Positions 9,251-21,113 are shown, numbered from the stretch's first letter. The stretch is DNA of 64,000 bases from Trissonchulus latispiculum (GCA_030248195.1 JASAND010000839.1:1-64000); one strand, 5' to 3'. Notes: generated by a model not told the origin, from the sequence alone. Numbers and translations are program-made.

Positions 9251-11074
9251 TAGGCATGGGCACGGGTAGTCGGGTACCCGGGTCCTGCTTCGGGTACCCG
9301 ATATCCAGTTAAAACCAGAAAAAACCGGATAAAACTGGGATTTTCCAGTTTACCCCCCCTCCCCCCCACAACACTCAAAAATTTTAAACTTGACGAATCG
9401 AGCTAAAATTTGGTAGGGGTATGTTTTCAACCATCCAGAGCTCAAATATTGCAAAGTTTTTCATTAAGCGAAATTCTATATTTTTTTCCATTTTAAACGG
9501 AGACTATAGGGAACCGTAAAAGTTTTGACCCCCATTTTGCTGAACAGTTGCATATAGCAATTTTTGGGGACCAGAACAATAATCGTAAATAAGTTTTTGG
9601 ATTCGCTTTTCCGTTAGCTCCGTATAAGTTCACTTTTGAAGCTTAGCTCATACATATGCAGAACTAACAAAGCTCAGAATAAAAAACTGATTTTAAATTT
9701 GTGTACTGTGTCTCCGATAACTCCGATAATTTTTGAGTGGTGGAGGAGTAAATCGTAAAGATCCACGGATTCTTGCAGAACAAGTTTAAGCTGAAGTTTA
9801 CTGTGATAATATTGAATATTGCTTGACAAATTTCCCACAGCAGATATCATGACTTCAGAACGTTCCCTAATTGTAATGAGCATAGAAATGGGTCTGAACT
9901 TTCATAAATCAGGCCAGTTCACTGAAACTGATGATTTTAGTCAAATTTTTTGACTAAAATGATCAAATGATTGCAAGTCGGAACTACGGGTACTTGCTTG
10001 TTTCTTTGACATATATGTTGGCTGCTTAAATAGCTTGAAAAGACAAAAACTATCGAGCACGAGCAAATAATGCATTCGATACTAGAGTTGTTGACCGGCC
10101 GAGGAAAACCCGGCAGCCGGCCGGCCAGTCAAAAAACCGGCCGGGCAACAACACTATTCGATACATTGACCTGGTATGAGCCCTTCTACGGGACTGAGAA
10201 AACTCGATATTCGGATCTCGCAACTTTCCTTTCTTTACGGCCTTTCCGCGAAAGTAAGCTGAACTAAAAAAAAGTTAAATTGAACTCAGCCTTTAACTCT
10301 ACTCTACTCTTTTCTAGTCTAGACTAGTGCACCTTTCAAACAGATTGTCCATTTTTATAAAATCTTAATGATACAATATTCTGCCAGTTTTTGATTAGTG
10401 GTTTTGTAACATAATTGCACTACGGCTTTGATAAATTTAACATTCTTGAAAACAGAAATGCTAAAAATATTTTTTAAAATCGTTGTGAACACAGATTTCA
10501 TGATTCTAAGCCAGTTGTGGAATTGCAACTTCAAGGTAACTTGTTTAGGTAAAGTTTATATTAAAATTCAACCCTATGCCAATGCCAATGCCAATTTTTG
10601 TAAATCAGTCGTAAGTCTTCATTCCAAATTCAGCTGACCTCTTTTTCACCAGAAAATATTTTATTACTATATATCAAACAGTAGCTAAAGCAAAAGCTAA
10701 CTAAAGCGAAAACTGTATATATTTTTACAATTCTATTGAATTGTGTAATAGTTTGAGCCCATTGTCACAGTGGGACTGCAAAAATTTTTGTTACGGTACC
10801 AAATACCAACACTTTTCGGCATCAGTCACCCTGCAAGTTAAATTTATAGAAGAATTAAGCTGAAATATGCCGCAAAATTGTTTTATTTTAATGGCAAACA
10901 AAAAATAAGCATTAGAATTGCAATTTTGTTTTCGGGTACCCGACAACTGCTCGGGTACCCGGGTACCCGGGTACCCGAAGTCGGGTACCCGGGTAGCGTT
11001 GCAATTACCCGACATATGGCTTCGGGTAGTGCCGGGTACCCGGGTCCAAGTTTTTGGACCCGTGCCCATGCCTA
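9251..11074. mobile_element. hAT-type non-autonomous element, 1.82 kb
   Basis: The ends are perfect 17-bp terminal inverted repeats, TAGGCATGGGCACGGGT at 9251 and its complement ending at 11074. They are flanked by an exact 8-bp target duplication, ctaaacag (9243-9250 and 11075-11082). The 8-bp duplication and the TAG..ATGGGC end are typical of the hAT superfamily. Subterminal regions carry many copies of the palindrome CGGGTACCCG, likely transposase contact sites. There is no transposase ORF. The interior is AT-rich, with a 12-bp inverted repeat near 9930-9962, and contains a nested 74-bp element. Confidence 0.9.
10083..10156. mobile_element. 74-bp hAT mini-MITE nested in larger hAT element
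   Basis: Ends TAGAGTTGTTGACCGGCC and the complement of TAGTGTTGTTGCCCGGCC are flanked by the exact 8-bp direct repeat ttcgatac (10075-10082 and 10157-10164). The interior is CCGGCC-rich. It sits inside the 9251-11074 element and is therefore the younger insertion. Confidence 0.85.
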
Positions 11075-11400
11075 CTAAACAGGCTTAGGGCTTTCATTCA
11101 ACTTCCATGAATTCTGTAACGGGTACTTCGTTAGTCTTTGACACCCCAAGAATGCGAAAAAGTGGTCAACAGTAAACTGTGTAGGATTTAAGCTACAGTA
11201 GAAAGTGGAAATCTACAAAACAATCTTTTAGCACACAATTTTAGTTGGAAGTGTTTAATGCCAGAGTACAGGATAACAATAACAAAGCATTGTGGTACCA
11301 AAATATAATACTAGTGACCTGCAACTCAAAAGACACAGCAGAGCCGATTGTCCGGCTACTTAAGCTGAGCCTTTCACATATATAGAGAAGTCGCATTCTG

Positions 11401-14171
11401 TTAAAAGCATTTTCTTAGAAACAGCAGTATTAGCACAGCATTCACCACACAATTAGGTAAATTATTCCAAATTGTACAGACACGATTTGAAAAGAAGTTT
11501 TGACGACATATTACTCGGGCACGCTTCTTAAATAATTTAAAGTTATTACCGCGACAATTTGGATTAGTGGACAATTCGAAGAAGTGATCAAACGGTAAAT
11601 CAACAAGCTGATGAATAATTTTGTAAGTAAAAATTAAGTCTTTTACTAGACGGCGTTTTTCCAAGCTTTCCAAGTTTAACTTCGCCAAACGTTCACAGTA
11701 GGTTAAAGAAGAGAAACCAGCTAATCTTTTAGTGAACCGTCTTTGTACATTTTCAATAAGGTCAATATCTTTAACGTAATACGGTGACCATACTTCAGAA
11801 GCATATTCTAGTTTAGGTCTAACATAAATCTTGAATAACTTAACCAAAAATATTGGATCACGACAAACAAAACATTTAAATATTAGGTTTACAGTTCTAT
11901 ATGCTTTGGCCACAATTTCTGCATAATATCGATCAAACTTTAAGTTTGTTTGCATAATTACACCAAGATCCCGAATCTGCTTTACAGATTCTAACGGGCG
12001 ATTATTAATGTGATATACATGTAGAGGATTATTATTACCGATGTGTAAAACAGCACATTTAGAAACAGCAACGTCAAGTTGCATTTCCATAAGCCAGTTT
12101 GAAAGTCTAATGAGATCATCTTGTAAAAGTTGAGTAAACGATTTTAATTTGATTTCTAAGTATAGTTTGGAGTCATCTGCGTACAACTTTAACTTAGAAT
12201 TTCTAACTACGGTTTCTATATCGTTTATGTAAATAAGAAATAAAATAGGACCTAAAATACTACCTTGTGGTACGCCTGAGCTTATATATTAGCAAAACTT
12301 GATCGGTTTCCGTTAAGTTCAACAAATTGTTTTCTATTGCTCAAATAATCTTTTAGCCATGCCATGACAGAATTTGGAAGCTTAAGTGCGGCTAGTTTAG
12401 TGAGCAACTTTTTGTGACAAACACTGTCAAAAGCTTTTGCAAGATCCATATAAATAACATCGACACATTCGTTACAGTCGGTAGCTTTAGTCCAATCGTT
12501 TAAACATTGCAGTAGTTGGCCAACGGTGGAGCGATTTTTGAGAAATCCATGCTGAAGCAACGAGATAAATTTATTTTGCTGAAGGTACGAGATCAAGCAG
12601 TTTGCAACTATAGACTCCATATACTTACTGAAACTGATTAATAAACTTATGGGCCTTTAATTACTAACCACAGATCTGTCACCTTTTTTAAAAACAGGAA
12701 TAATTTTAGCGATTTTCCAGTCCAAAGGCAATTTACCTAGCGCAAGAGACACCCTAAAAATAGTAGAGAGAGGTATACACAAGGATAGAGCTAACTTTTT
12801 TGTAAAGAACTGAGGTAATTCGTCGTAGCCAGCACTTGACTTATTTTTTGCATTACATAGACACTCATAAACCGACTGTTCCGTGAACTTTATTTCAGGG
12901 AACGGAGAAATTTGCTGTTTCGCAGTGCAATTAATTTCGTGACCGTTGTCTTCAGTAAAAACAGATTTAAAGAAATCATTAAACATTTGGGACTTTTCAA
13001 GATCATTTGTAGTTAACGTGTTCTGAGATATTTGCAAGCAAGGAATATCTACTTTGCATTTTAACTTTGATTTCAGAAAACGCCAAAATTGGCCATCATT
13101 TTTGGAATTTGCAACTTTGGTCTCCGCATAGAGACAATCACGTCTGCGCAACTTCCTGGTCAGGTTACTGGACTGTTTCCACTTTAACTTATTTAGATCC
13201 GTAGAAAAATTTCTAAACTTACGGTATAGCCGTTTCTGTTCCAAAAATGACTTTTTTGTTTCAGACGAAAATTTATGACTATGGACACTACGCTTTTGGT
13301 TTACCAGAGGGACGTACTGTTCAATTGCAAAATTTAAATATTTTATTAAGACTTGCCAAGAATCGTCTACCGTTACGCAAGAACTGAAAGCATCAGGCCA
13401 AGAAATGTTCAATAAATACCTATTGATCTCATTAAAATTTGCTTTATGGAAATTTCTAACTTTAACGCTGCCAACTGAGTCCTCGACGCCCATGTGCACC
13501 CATCCAGTAATAATATTATGATCAGAGTTACAGAAGGGAGCATCAATATCAACAGCAGACACTAGATTAGGCTCATTCGCGAATACTAAATCCAAAATGT
13601 TTCCAAGTACATGAGTAGACAGGAATACATGTTGCTCAAAACCAAGGCCTAACAATATATTAGCAAACATATAGTCAGTTTCAGACAAAAGTAAGGTATC
13701 GTTATCCCACTTTATGTGTGGGTAATTGAAATCCCCCAATAATATGGACGGGGACGACCCGTTATTGTTATCTTGAATGTGAGAACATAAGGAATTTGTG
13801 GAATCTTTGAAATTTTGGCTAGGATTTCGATAATATAATCCAATATTTAATGTTTCGCTTGATCCTTTTATATAAATGTTTACATATAGTGATTCGAAAA
13901 ACTCATTTTGGGTAATCTGAAGAATTTTAATTGAAAACAATTTTGGAACTAAAATCATCACACCCCCACCATTACCACGTCTGCACATACTATCAGCACG
14001 AACAACATTGTGAGTATTCAATATATCGCCCAAAATTACATCATTCAAATCCGTCCTTAGCCAAGTTTCAGTAATAGCAAAGATTGCATCTACCTCTAAA
14101 GAAACTAAGTGTTGCAAGTCACAGAGCTTATTTACAATACTGCGCGCATTCAATAATACAAACTTAGTCAA
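11401..14171 (-). pseudogene. LINE ORF2: endonuclease and reverse transcriptase, broken
   Basis: Residues about 1-230 are an APE-like endonuclease (LLNARSIVNK, AITETWL, LGDFNYPHIKW, SDHNII), which nicks target DNA. RT follows: PVFKKGDRS, then KAFDSVCHKKLL, PQGS, LYADDS. Two lesions are visible. An in-frame TAA near 12657 falls where the family has Tyr (SN[Y]RPIS), and a one-base frameshift near 12285 falls just before the SGVPQGS motif. The start is a non-ATG codon overlapping the ORF1 stop, suggesting reinitiation or a lost ATG. The copy is inactive as it stands but otherwise full length. Confidence 0.85.
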
Positions 14172-14971
14172 TTGGCTGGCTCTGGCTGTAGATCTTTTCC
14201 CGGGTTACTCATAATTTTGCCAGCACGGATAACCAGATTCTCTTCACCTTTTGCCCTTCGAGACTTCAACTCAGCGACCAGAGATTTGTTGGCCAATCGT
14301 TCCTTGTAGGTTAAGTCCTCACGAACGAAAGGCTGAAAGGAGGCATTTTTCATGGACGATTGATTCTGCATCCAGGCTGTAGCACCCGCCAGAAAACTAC
14401 GCCGTTCCGCAATAAGTCGATCCTTAAAACAGACTTTGATGATTCTAGGGTATGCCTGATTCTTCCGACCGTCGCGAAAGTTCGACTGAATCGCTTCTAG
14501 TGGGATTTTGAGGTCATTGCAGATTCTGGAAAGATCCGCAGCATCGTCCTTATTTTGTGCCATATCATCCGACTTACTTTCAGGCCACCCCACGATGACA
14601 AGATTGTTCTTCTTTTCTTTCTTCTCAAGCAGCTCACTTACAACCTCTGTAGCCGCCCTGGTAGCAGCCTTTACACACTGCTCCATAAGGTCTGACATGA
14701 ACTTCTTAAATGGGTCACTGGCTAGAATATCCAAAACGTTTGCAGCCTGGGTCGGGTTAGGTTCGGGGACAGTACCGGCACTATGCATAAAGACTGTACC
14801 AGACGGGCTATGGGTAGTAAGTTTAGCCCGGATCTGTGGAGTCAGGGAAGGAAGGCAGGACAGACACACGTAATTTCCCGGGTTTTCATTAATACATTTA
14901 CTCAAAGTCGCAACGTCAAGGCCGAGACATTCGTAGTGAATAAATACATCACAAAGACTGCACTGAACCAT
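14168..14971 (-). CDS. LINE ORF1: PHD finger plus RRM-like nucleic-acid binding
   Basis: 267 codons from the ATG at 14971. A PHD-type zinc finger spans the start: CHCGQSDHAC lies in frame just upstream of this ATG, followed by VQCSLCDVFIHYECLG and YVCLSC. The true start may therefore be further 5', but a TGA lies in frame near 15030. The C-terminal half (NNLVIVGWPES, FVREDLTYKERLANK, ENLVIRAGKI) resembles the RRM/C-terminal region of LINE ORF1 proteins that bind element RNA. The KKEKK stretch before it may be helical. It overlaps ORF2 by 4 nt. Confidence 0.75.
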   Translation of the reverse strand: MVQCSLCDVFIHYECLGLDVATLSKCINENPGNYVCLSCLPSLTPQIRAKLTTHSPSGTVFMHSAGTVPEPNPTQAANVLDILASDPFKKFMSDLMEQCVKAATRAATEVVSELLEKKEKKNNLVIVGWPESKSDDMAQNKDDAADLSRICNDLKIPLEAIQSNFRDGRKNQAYPRIIKVCFKDRLIAERRSFLAGATAWMQNQSSMKNASFQPFVREDLTYKERLANKSLVAELKSRRAKGEENLVIRAGKIMSNPGKDLQPEPAN

Positions 14972-15024
14972 GCAGGCATGGTCAGATTGACCGCAATGGC
15001 ATTTACCTTTGGCGGGCGATTTTG

Positions 15025-15435
15025 ACCCTCTTCAAGAATGGGGTGTTTTACCAATGGTATAAGCGGCCAAATAACAGTTTAGGCAAAAAGAATAAGAAAA
15101 TTGAAAAAACAAAACAGAGTTCTAGAATTTCAGTGTCATGTAATCTAGAGTTTTAGGGAATGCGCGCGGTTTTAACACTTAGAGAAATTTCTGACACAGT
15201 GTACGCCAAAACGGAGACTTGTAAATCATCGATACTGTAGAGCAAAGCAGAGAGCGAACAACTAATACTAGACAGCAGGCCGGAAACAGCTAAAAACCCC
15301 GCTGCCCAACACCACCACCGACGAGATAAAAATCATATGGGTATAATGCACAAATACGGCTGGGAGTGTTTTCCCTACATGGAAAGCTTTAATTTCTCCA
15401 TAACGGCAGGGCCTAGAAGCTTAGGGCAAACCCTA
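15025..15435. other. non-coding spacer
   Basis: No coding sequence or repeat end identified between the LINE 5' region and the AT microsatellite. Confidence 0.4.
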
Positions 15436-15438
15436 ATT

Positions 15439-15439
<1 letters not shown>

Positions 15440-15528
<89 letters not shown>
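15440..15528. repeat. (AT)n microsatellite
   Basis: Nearly pure AT dinucleotides over about 88 bp, with single interruptions at the start and middle. Confidence 0.95.
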
Positions 15529-15530
<2 letters not shown>

Positions 15531-15540
15531 AGTATCAAAG

Positions 15541-15719
15541 TCGTGATAGCCCGAACCAGTCGAAAGTTCTGGTCCAAAAAAGAAAGAGTGGGGGTTTTTC
15601 CCGCTTGACGATATATATAATTTTTCATGCTCGTGCTAGCCCGAACCAGTCGAAAGTTCTGGTCCAAGAAAGAAAGAGTGGGGTTTTTCCCGCTTGACGA
15701 TATATATAATTTTTCATGC
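15541..15719. repeat. two tandem 90-bp repeats
   Basis: Two units, 15541-15630 and 15631-15719 (90 and 89 bp), almost identical. Each contains agcccgaaccagtcgaaag and ends in atataatttttcatgct. The 3' part of the unit is also the outer end of the adjoining palindrome. Confidence 0.9.
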
Positions 15720-16260
15720 TATTTCTGACCTGTCTGCGAAAAATTGGCCGAATCCCAGAACCAGATACAGATGTATGAGATATTATGGCCATTCAAAGTT
15801 TGAAACATCATCAATTTTTAGCCAAAAGATCGATTTTAGAAACTATGGGCTATCATAAGTAACTAACGAGAAAAGTATCGGGCTAATATTTGGCATCCGT
15901 AAAATAAGTATATACCATAGAGAACGTTTTGGATGAATTTCAGCTGAATCTGTTAAATTTTATATATTTTTTCCGATTTTTCAACAGTCAGCAGTCACAG
16001 TCAGCTGAAACACCGAAAAAATAAAATTTCTCAGATTTAGCTGAAATTGATACAAAACGTTCTCTATGGTACCCAATTTACGGATGCAAAATATTAGCTC
16101 GATAGCTTTCTTCGTTAGTCCGCTAGCATGGCCCAAAATTGCCAAAATTGATGATTTTTCAAACTTTGAATGGCCATATCTCGTAAGTGGTTCTGGGATT
16201 TGGCTAATTTATTGCAGACAGGTCAGAAATAGCATGAAAAATCATAGATTAAAAAGCTGT
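15690..16260. repeat. long imperfect palindrome (foldback), about 285-bp arms
   Basis: The left arm, from ttttcatgctatttctgacc, is matched in inverse order by the right arm ending ggtcagaaatagcatgaaaa. Further matched blocks (tatggccattcaaagtttga; ccatagagaacgttttg; cagctgaatctg) run to a centre near 15985. Arm identity is roughly 80-85% by eye. No coding. Probably a foldback or MITE-like element; target duplications not resolved. Confidence 0.75.
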
Positions 16261-16262
16261 TC

Positions 16263-17391
16263 TTTTTTGGAGATTTTCAGGTTTCTAGGTCCTAAAAACG
16301 ATTTCTGCGAGGGTCTTTGCGTCAAGCTTATTTGAGGTGTGTGTCAGCCCATCACATCACCGAAGACAGGCAGCTCTGGTTACTCCAATAGACAGTATAG
16401 TCAGGGGAGGGGGAAGAAAAACATGAATAGGGAAGCAAGCCTCCAACTTATTCTTCGCTTGGATTTGGATCGGTTTGAGTATACCGTTATGTACCGTGGG
16501 CAAATACCTATCCAATCGTATATTCAAACTTCTCTTACACCTCACTCAGCTTTGGCAGTAACAGGATTTGTCCATGTTTTTTTACCCGCAAATCGGGGAA
16601 AAAACATGGTGCGGGGAAAAAAACAAAACATGGCACGGATTTCTACCAACCAACCATTTAGAATGGTTTAAAAGCATTGTTTTAGCTGGTTTTAGTGTGC
16701 AAAACTACCTAGGCACCCTTCTAACCTCACAGCAAGCTTAAAACCCGATTTTTTGGTCAAAATGCTAAATCCGCCGTACCTAACCTGTTTGGGCGTGAAA
16801 CCTGCTGGGAACTGGCCATAGTATGCAGAATGTCACTAGAAAAAAGTTAGTTGTGTTAAAAATTGCAATATAGTCAGAGGGGGGAAAACATGACGGAAAA
16901 GAAGGGGAAAGCATGGTCGCCTACTCCCCAACCATAGCAGCTGCAGTTGCCTAGTATAGCCCATTAGAAAGAGCAAGTCTAGAAGTATACCCTACAGTAC
17001 CAGATTGGTTTCTAAGTTTGATTCTGTAAGTACAGTACTTGACCAAAGTTGACCTCCCAAAATTGGCCAAAATGCTAAAGGATTTTCGAAAGTTTGCAAG
17101 TCTATATCTAACCAACTATCAAACTTTGGCTACTATAAATTGGCATGCGGGCATGCGGGACCTCATCGTGGGCCCTGGCCGGGGTCCATAACACTTAGTC
17201 ATAGTCATAACACTCTTTGACTTTCGAAAATTCAAAATTTTGATCAGAAAATGTCAAAAATATACAAAATTTTTCTAATTTTTGGCCCCGGTTGGTACCG
17301 GGCCTGACCACCGGGGCCGGGGCCTGACTACCGGGGTCGGGGCCGGAGGGCAGGCACCGGTGCATCCCTAGATTTATTATTGCATTAGGAT
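16263..17391. other. non-coding, one orphan hAT-like end
   Basis: No gene. At 17357-17370 ccggtgcatcccta matches the right terminal repeat of the hAT MITE at 58890-59093; GC-rich ccggggcc repeats precede it (17160-17355). No matching left end was found, so this is a truncated or solo end. Confidence 0.5.
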
Positions 17392-17392
17392 G

Positions 17393-17436
<44 letters not shown>
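17392..17436. repeat. (AT)n microsatellite
   Basis: About 45 bp of AT dinucleotides. Confidence 0.9.
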
Positions 17437-17441
<5 letters not shown>

Positions 17442-17559
17442 AATATGGGAAATTGAGCCAATTTGATTTCTTGGGTTGTCTACTCAATAGTCGAGCATCC
17501 CAGAAATCGACTCATATACGTATATAATACGTATACAGCACGAGACGTATGCAGGTGGC

Positions 17560-17920
17560 GAGAAAATCTTAAGAAAATGTTGGGGAAATTTGGAGAAATG
17601 ACTGGAAAAACATCGGAAAAATATCCGGAAAATCACAGAAAAATTTCCGAAAAATATCGTGAAAATATAGGGAAAATGTCTGGAAAAAATCGGAAAAATG
17701 TCTGGAAAATATCGGAAAAAAGATCGGAAAAATATCGGAAAAAAATCGGAATAATGGAAAAGTTGCACAAAAATCGGGAAAATCTCCGGAAAAAATCGGA
17801 AAAAATTCGGTAAAAAATCGGAATAAAATCGGAAAAGTTGCACAAAAAAGTCGGAATAATTTCCGGAAAAAATCGGAAAAATATTGTCCCGATTTTTTTC
17901 CGATTTTTTCCAACAAAAGT
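17560..17920. repeat. atcggaaaaa simple array, left arm
   Basis: Degenerate short repeat built on atcggaaaaa, with an internal word gttgcacaaaa. The same array occurs in reverse complement at 18718-19110. Open frames here are repeat shadows. Confidence 0.8.
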
Positions 17921-17924
17921 TTTC

Positions 17925-18355
17925 CTGTGCAAGAAAATTTTTCTATTTTTATGCCAAAAATCGCATCTTCAGCCATTGCTAATACCGAAAAACATGAAAT
18001 CATTAAGTAATTTTAACATTAGACAGTGTTTTAAACTCGAAAACTTGATAGCCAACATGTTTCTGAGTCCACAATAAGGTCATTATTGAGTCTAGACGTC
18101 CATAAAACCGCTAAAAACGTGTATTTCTCGCTATAATAAACACATTAAGCCAAAAATTTGGACTTTTTTTAAAAATTTTGCCAAATTTACCCTAAAAATG
18201 CCGCATTCTCGGCCCAATTTTCGCGCCTTTGGCGCGACTACCCAGTTGGGGGGGGGGGGGGGCGGGGGCCCCCAAAAATTTCGGGAGGGGGGGGGTTTGA
18301 AAAAATGGCTGGGGGATTACCCCCTCCCAAACCCTCCCCCCCAATTACACCTATG
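17925..18355 (+). mobile_element. MITE family A copy, left end missing
   Basis: Shares about 430 bp with the complete element at 52076-52540: gccaaaaatcgcat, then cagccattgctaat, the hairpin tcgcgcctttggcgcga at 18221-18237, a G-run block, and the right end ttacacctatg at 18345-18355. The left end has been replaced by the atcggaaaaa array. Confidence 0.7.
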
Positions 18356-18717
18356 ATTATAAACCACAATCTGGGCTAATTTAGGCATATTTTATCACAA
18401 ATTTGTCCATTTTCAAGCCCTATTTTCGCATACGAAAACTATTGACAGAAGCTTTTGAGTATGTTTACTGTACATCGAAAAAGGAGCATTTTTAGCCAAA
18501 AAAACTTGGGTACAGTTTAGGAGGGGGGGTCCCCACTCCCCCTCCCCCAAATTTCGGATTTTGGTGGGGTCCGAGCCAAATTTGGACCTTCTACCCCCCC
18601 CCCCAACCCAAACAGGTTGTACACCTATGGGGAGGGGTAGGAAAAAATTTTTAGGGGGGGGTCGGCGACCCCTCCATTTGGGGGGAAGGGTCCTCCCCAT
18701 CCCCCCCACCCCCACAG

Positions 18718-19110
18718 GAAAACCTTTTTCGGAAAAAATCGGAAAAAAATCAGAACTCATTTTTCCGAGTTTTTTTCGGTAATTATTCCGATTTTTTTGT
18801 GCAACTTTTCCGATTTTTTCCGATTTTTTATCCAATTTTTTCCGATTTTATCCGGAGATTTTTCCGATTTTTGTGCAAGTTTTCCATTATTCCGATTTTT
18901 TCCCGATATTTTTCCTACCGCTTTTTCCGGTTTTGTTCCGAAATTATTACGATTTTTTTCCAAGTTAGAAAATATCGGAAAAAATCGGGAAAAAACCCGG
19001 ATAATTTATTCCGATATTTTTCCGATTTCTTCAGACATCCGGAAAAAATCGGAAAAATATCGGCATAAAATTTGTAGTTAAAACTATTATTCCGATTTTT
19101 TCCAGGAAAA
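18718..19110. repeat. ttttccgat simple array, right arm (inverted)
   Basis: Reverse complement of the 17560-17920 array. A stretch around 17735-17870 aligns with 18778-18915, including the gttgcacaaaa word. Together with flanking inverted blocks it makes 17.5-20.4 kb a large imperfect inverted repeat. Confidence 0.8.
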
Positions 19111-19339
19111 GTTTTCCTGTGCCCCCGCCCCTAACACACCTACCTGTATGGTCACGGGGGTCGGGGTTTTGGTGAGGGGTGGTCCCTTCCTGCTTCCCAC
19201 AGCCCCGGAACGCACCTGTGTCGCCGATGCCACATTGAAACTTTACCGTAAATTTTGGCGGGGGTGGGTTAAATTTTGGGAATTTTTTTCGTCGACCACC
19301 GAAATGTGATGAGGAGTACCCCCAGAAGCCCAAGTACCC

Positions 19340-19510
19340 CCAAATTCGGACCTCAGAACATTCAAAAAATGGCTTAAAATGCAATATTTTTAGTACTCTA
19401 ACGCTTTTTTCGTCAAAGAACAAGGCTTGTTTTTATCGTTTTAGGCGTTTTAACACTGTTTTAAAGCGATTTTGAACCAAAATTTTAGGAAAATTTTTCA
19501 AAAAAACTGA
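19340..19510 (-). repeat. dispersed repeat D, inverted with 20905-21075
   Basis: Contains gaacaaggcttgtttttatc and cgttttaggcgttttaacac, matched in reverse complement at 20905-21075. Identity looks like 75-80%. Non-coding. Confidence 0.65.
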
Positions 19511-19974
19511 CCATTTTGGCAACCTATATATATAACTTTTTGCCCCAAAAAGTGCTGGGTGGTTCGGGGCATAGGTGACACCTAAACAAAACCTAGACAA
19601 AACGCCACCGTGTGGCTGGCGAAAAAAGTGGGGGTGGGGTTTTGAAAAAAGTAGGGAGGGGGTTTGGTTTGGCAAAAAAGGGGGTGGGAGGGGTCGAAAA
19701 AACTCGATTTGGGGGGAGGGGTAAGAAAATTTTTCGAGGATGTCGGATAAAAATCGGTTTTTCGTTAAAAAACTGAAAAATTTTCTCAATTTTGAGCTAT
19801 TTTTAGCGATTTTTTAGCATAGGTGTACCACCTGTTTGTTTGGGTTGGGGGGGAGTAGAAAATCCAAATTTGGCTCGGGGGACCCCACCAAAATCCGAAA
19901 TATGGGGGAGGGGGACCCCCCTAAACTGTACCCAAGTTTTTTAAGCTAAAAATGCTCCTTTTTCGATGTACAAT

Positions 19975-20390
19975 CATAGGGGTAAGGTGGGGGGGTTGTC
20001 GGGTAGCCCCCCAAGCCTTTTTTCAACCCTCCCCAAAACTCGTCCCCCCCCAACTGGGGGGGGGGGTAGTCGCGCCGAAGGCGCGAAAAATGGCCAAAAA
20101 TTGGCTATTTTTAGGGCCAAAAATTGGCTATTTTTAGGGTAAATTTTGAAAAAATTTTCAAAAATGTCCAAATTTTAGGCTTAAACTGTCTGTTATTATG
20201 AGAAATACACGTTTTTGACTGTATTATGGCTCTTATGACTCAGTATTGACCTTATTTTGGACTTGGAAACATGTTGGCAATCAAGTTTTTGAGTTCAAAA
20301 CCACTGTCTAATGTTAAAATTACTTTATGGTTAGATGTTTTTTATCATTAGAAACGGCTGAAAATGCGAATTTTAGGGGGGGAGGGGGTT
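19975..20390 (-). mobile_element. MITE family A copy, inverted
   Basis: Reverse-complement copy of 17925-18355, starting cataggggtaagg at 19975. It contains the hairpin tcgcgccgaaggcgcga (20070-20086) and runs to about 20390. Immediately outside it, 19800-19974 is the inverse of 18470-18620, so a second element is shared by both arms. Confidence 0.7.
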
Positions 20391-20394
20391 TGAG

Positions 20395-21110
20395 CTCGGC
20401 TTGCGGAGGAGTAGAGGTCGGATAGGGGGGAGGGGGGTCTGGCCTCTCCGTGGGGGAGGGTGTCACACAAGTGCAAACTGTAGCCTGGTACACGGGTACA
20501 CCTATTTAAGGTTTTTAAGGTAATTACGCAAATTTTTGCAATTTTTCACATATTTTTTGAAAATTTACAAATTTTGGCTAAAAATTTGCAAAAATTTAGG
20601 TAGGGGATTGAAAATTTTTAGGGGGGGGGGTCGGCCGAGGGCCGATTCGTGGGAAGGGGTAGGAACAATTTTTTAGGGAGGGAGGGTCGGTGACCCCTTC
20701 ATTTGGGGGGAGGGGTCCCCCTAACACACCTATGGTTCGGGGCAGGGTATTGTTTACAAGGGGGGCGGGGGGTGTCGCCCCCAAAAGTTTCGACCAAAGT
20801 TACCCCCCCCAGATTTTTTGACTTACCCTCCCCCAAGTTTTGGCTACCCCCCCCGAACCCCCTCCCAACGATTTTTGGACCCAAAAAGTTCGCTAAATTT
20901 GGTCGAAAAATGGTCATTTTTTGAAAAATTTTTCTAAAATTTTGGCCTAAAATCGTTTTAAAACGGTGCAAAAACACCTAAAACGTTAAGAACAAGCCTT
21001 ATTTTGATGAAAAAAGGGCTAAATTACAGAAAACTTTGCATTTTTTGGCTATTTATCGAAATTTCTGAGGTCCAAATCCTGGGGGGGGGGTTGGGATGGG
21101 GTACCCCCAC
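20395..21110. other. G-run/C-run repeat nest, no gene
   Basis: Dense runs of G or C with flanking ttttag and aaaattt tracts, and fragments resembling 18630-18700. Block 20905-21075 is the inverse of 19340-19510. No coding sequence. Confidence 0.6.
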
Positions 21111-21113
21111 CCA

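Larger units (their letters stand above)
11275..15020 (-). mobile_element. CR1/L2-like non-LTR retrotransposon
   Basis: A two-ORF LINE on the minus strand. ORF1 has a PHD finger and an RRM-like region; ORF2 has an APE-type endonuclease, reverse transcriptase with LYADDS, and the C-terminal region typical of the CR1/L2 group (YVRPKLEYASEVW, then VQRRFTKRL). The ORFs overlap by 4 nt near 14168-14171. About 110 bp after the ORF2 stop the minus strand shows TTGTTATTGTTAT, resembling the short repeat tails of this group, so the 3' end is placed near 11275. The 5' end is uncertain. Confidence 0.8.

Noticed and set aside
17463..18077. Lys/Ser- or Phe-rich open frames on both strands
   Set aside because: Translations of the atcggaaaaa simple array; low complexity and open in several frames at once.
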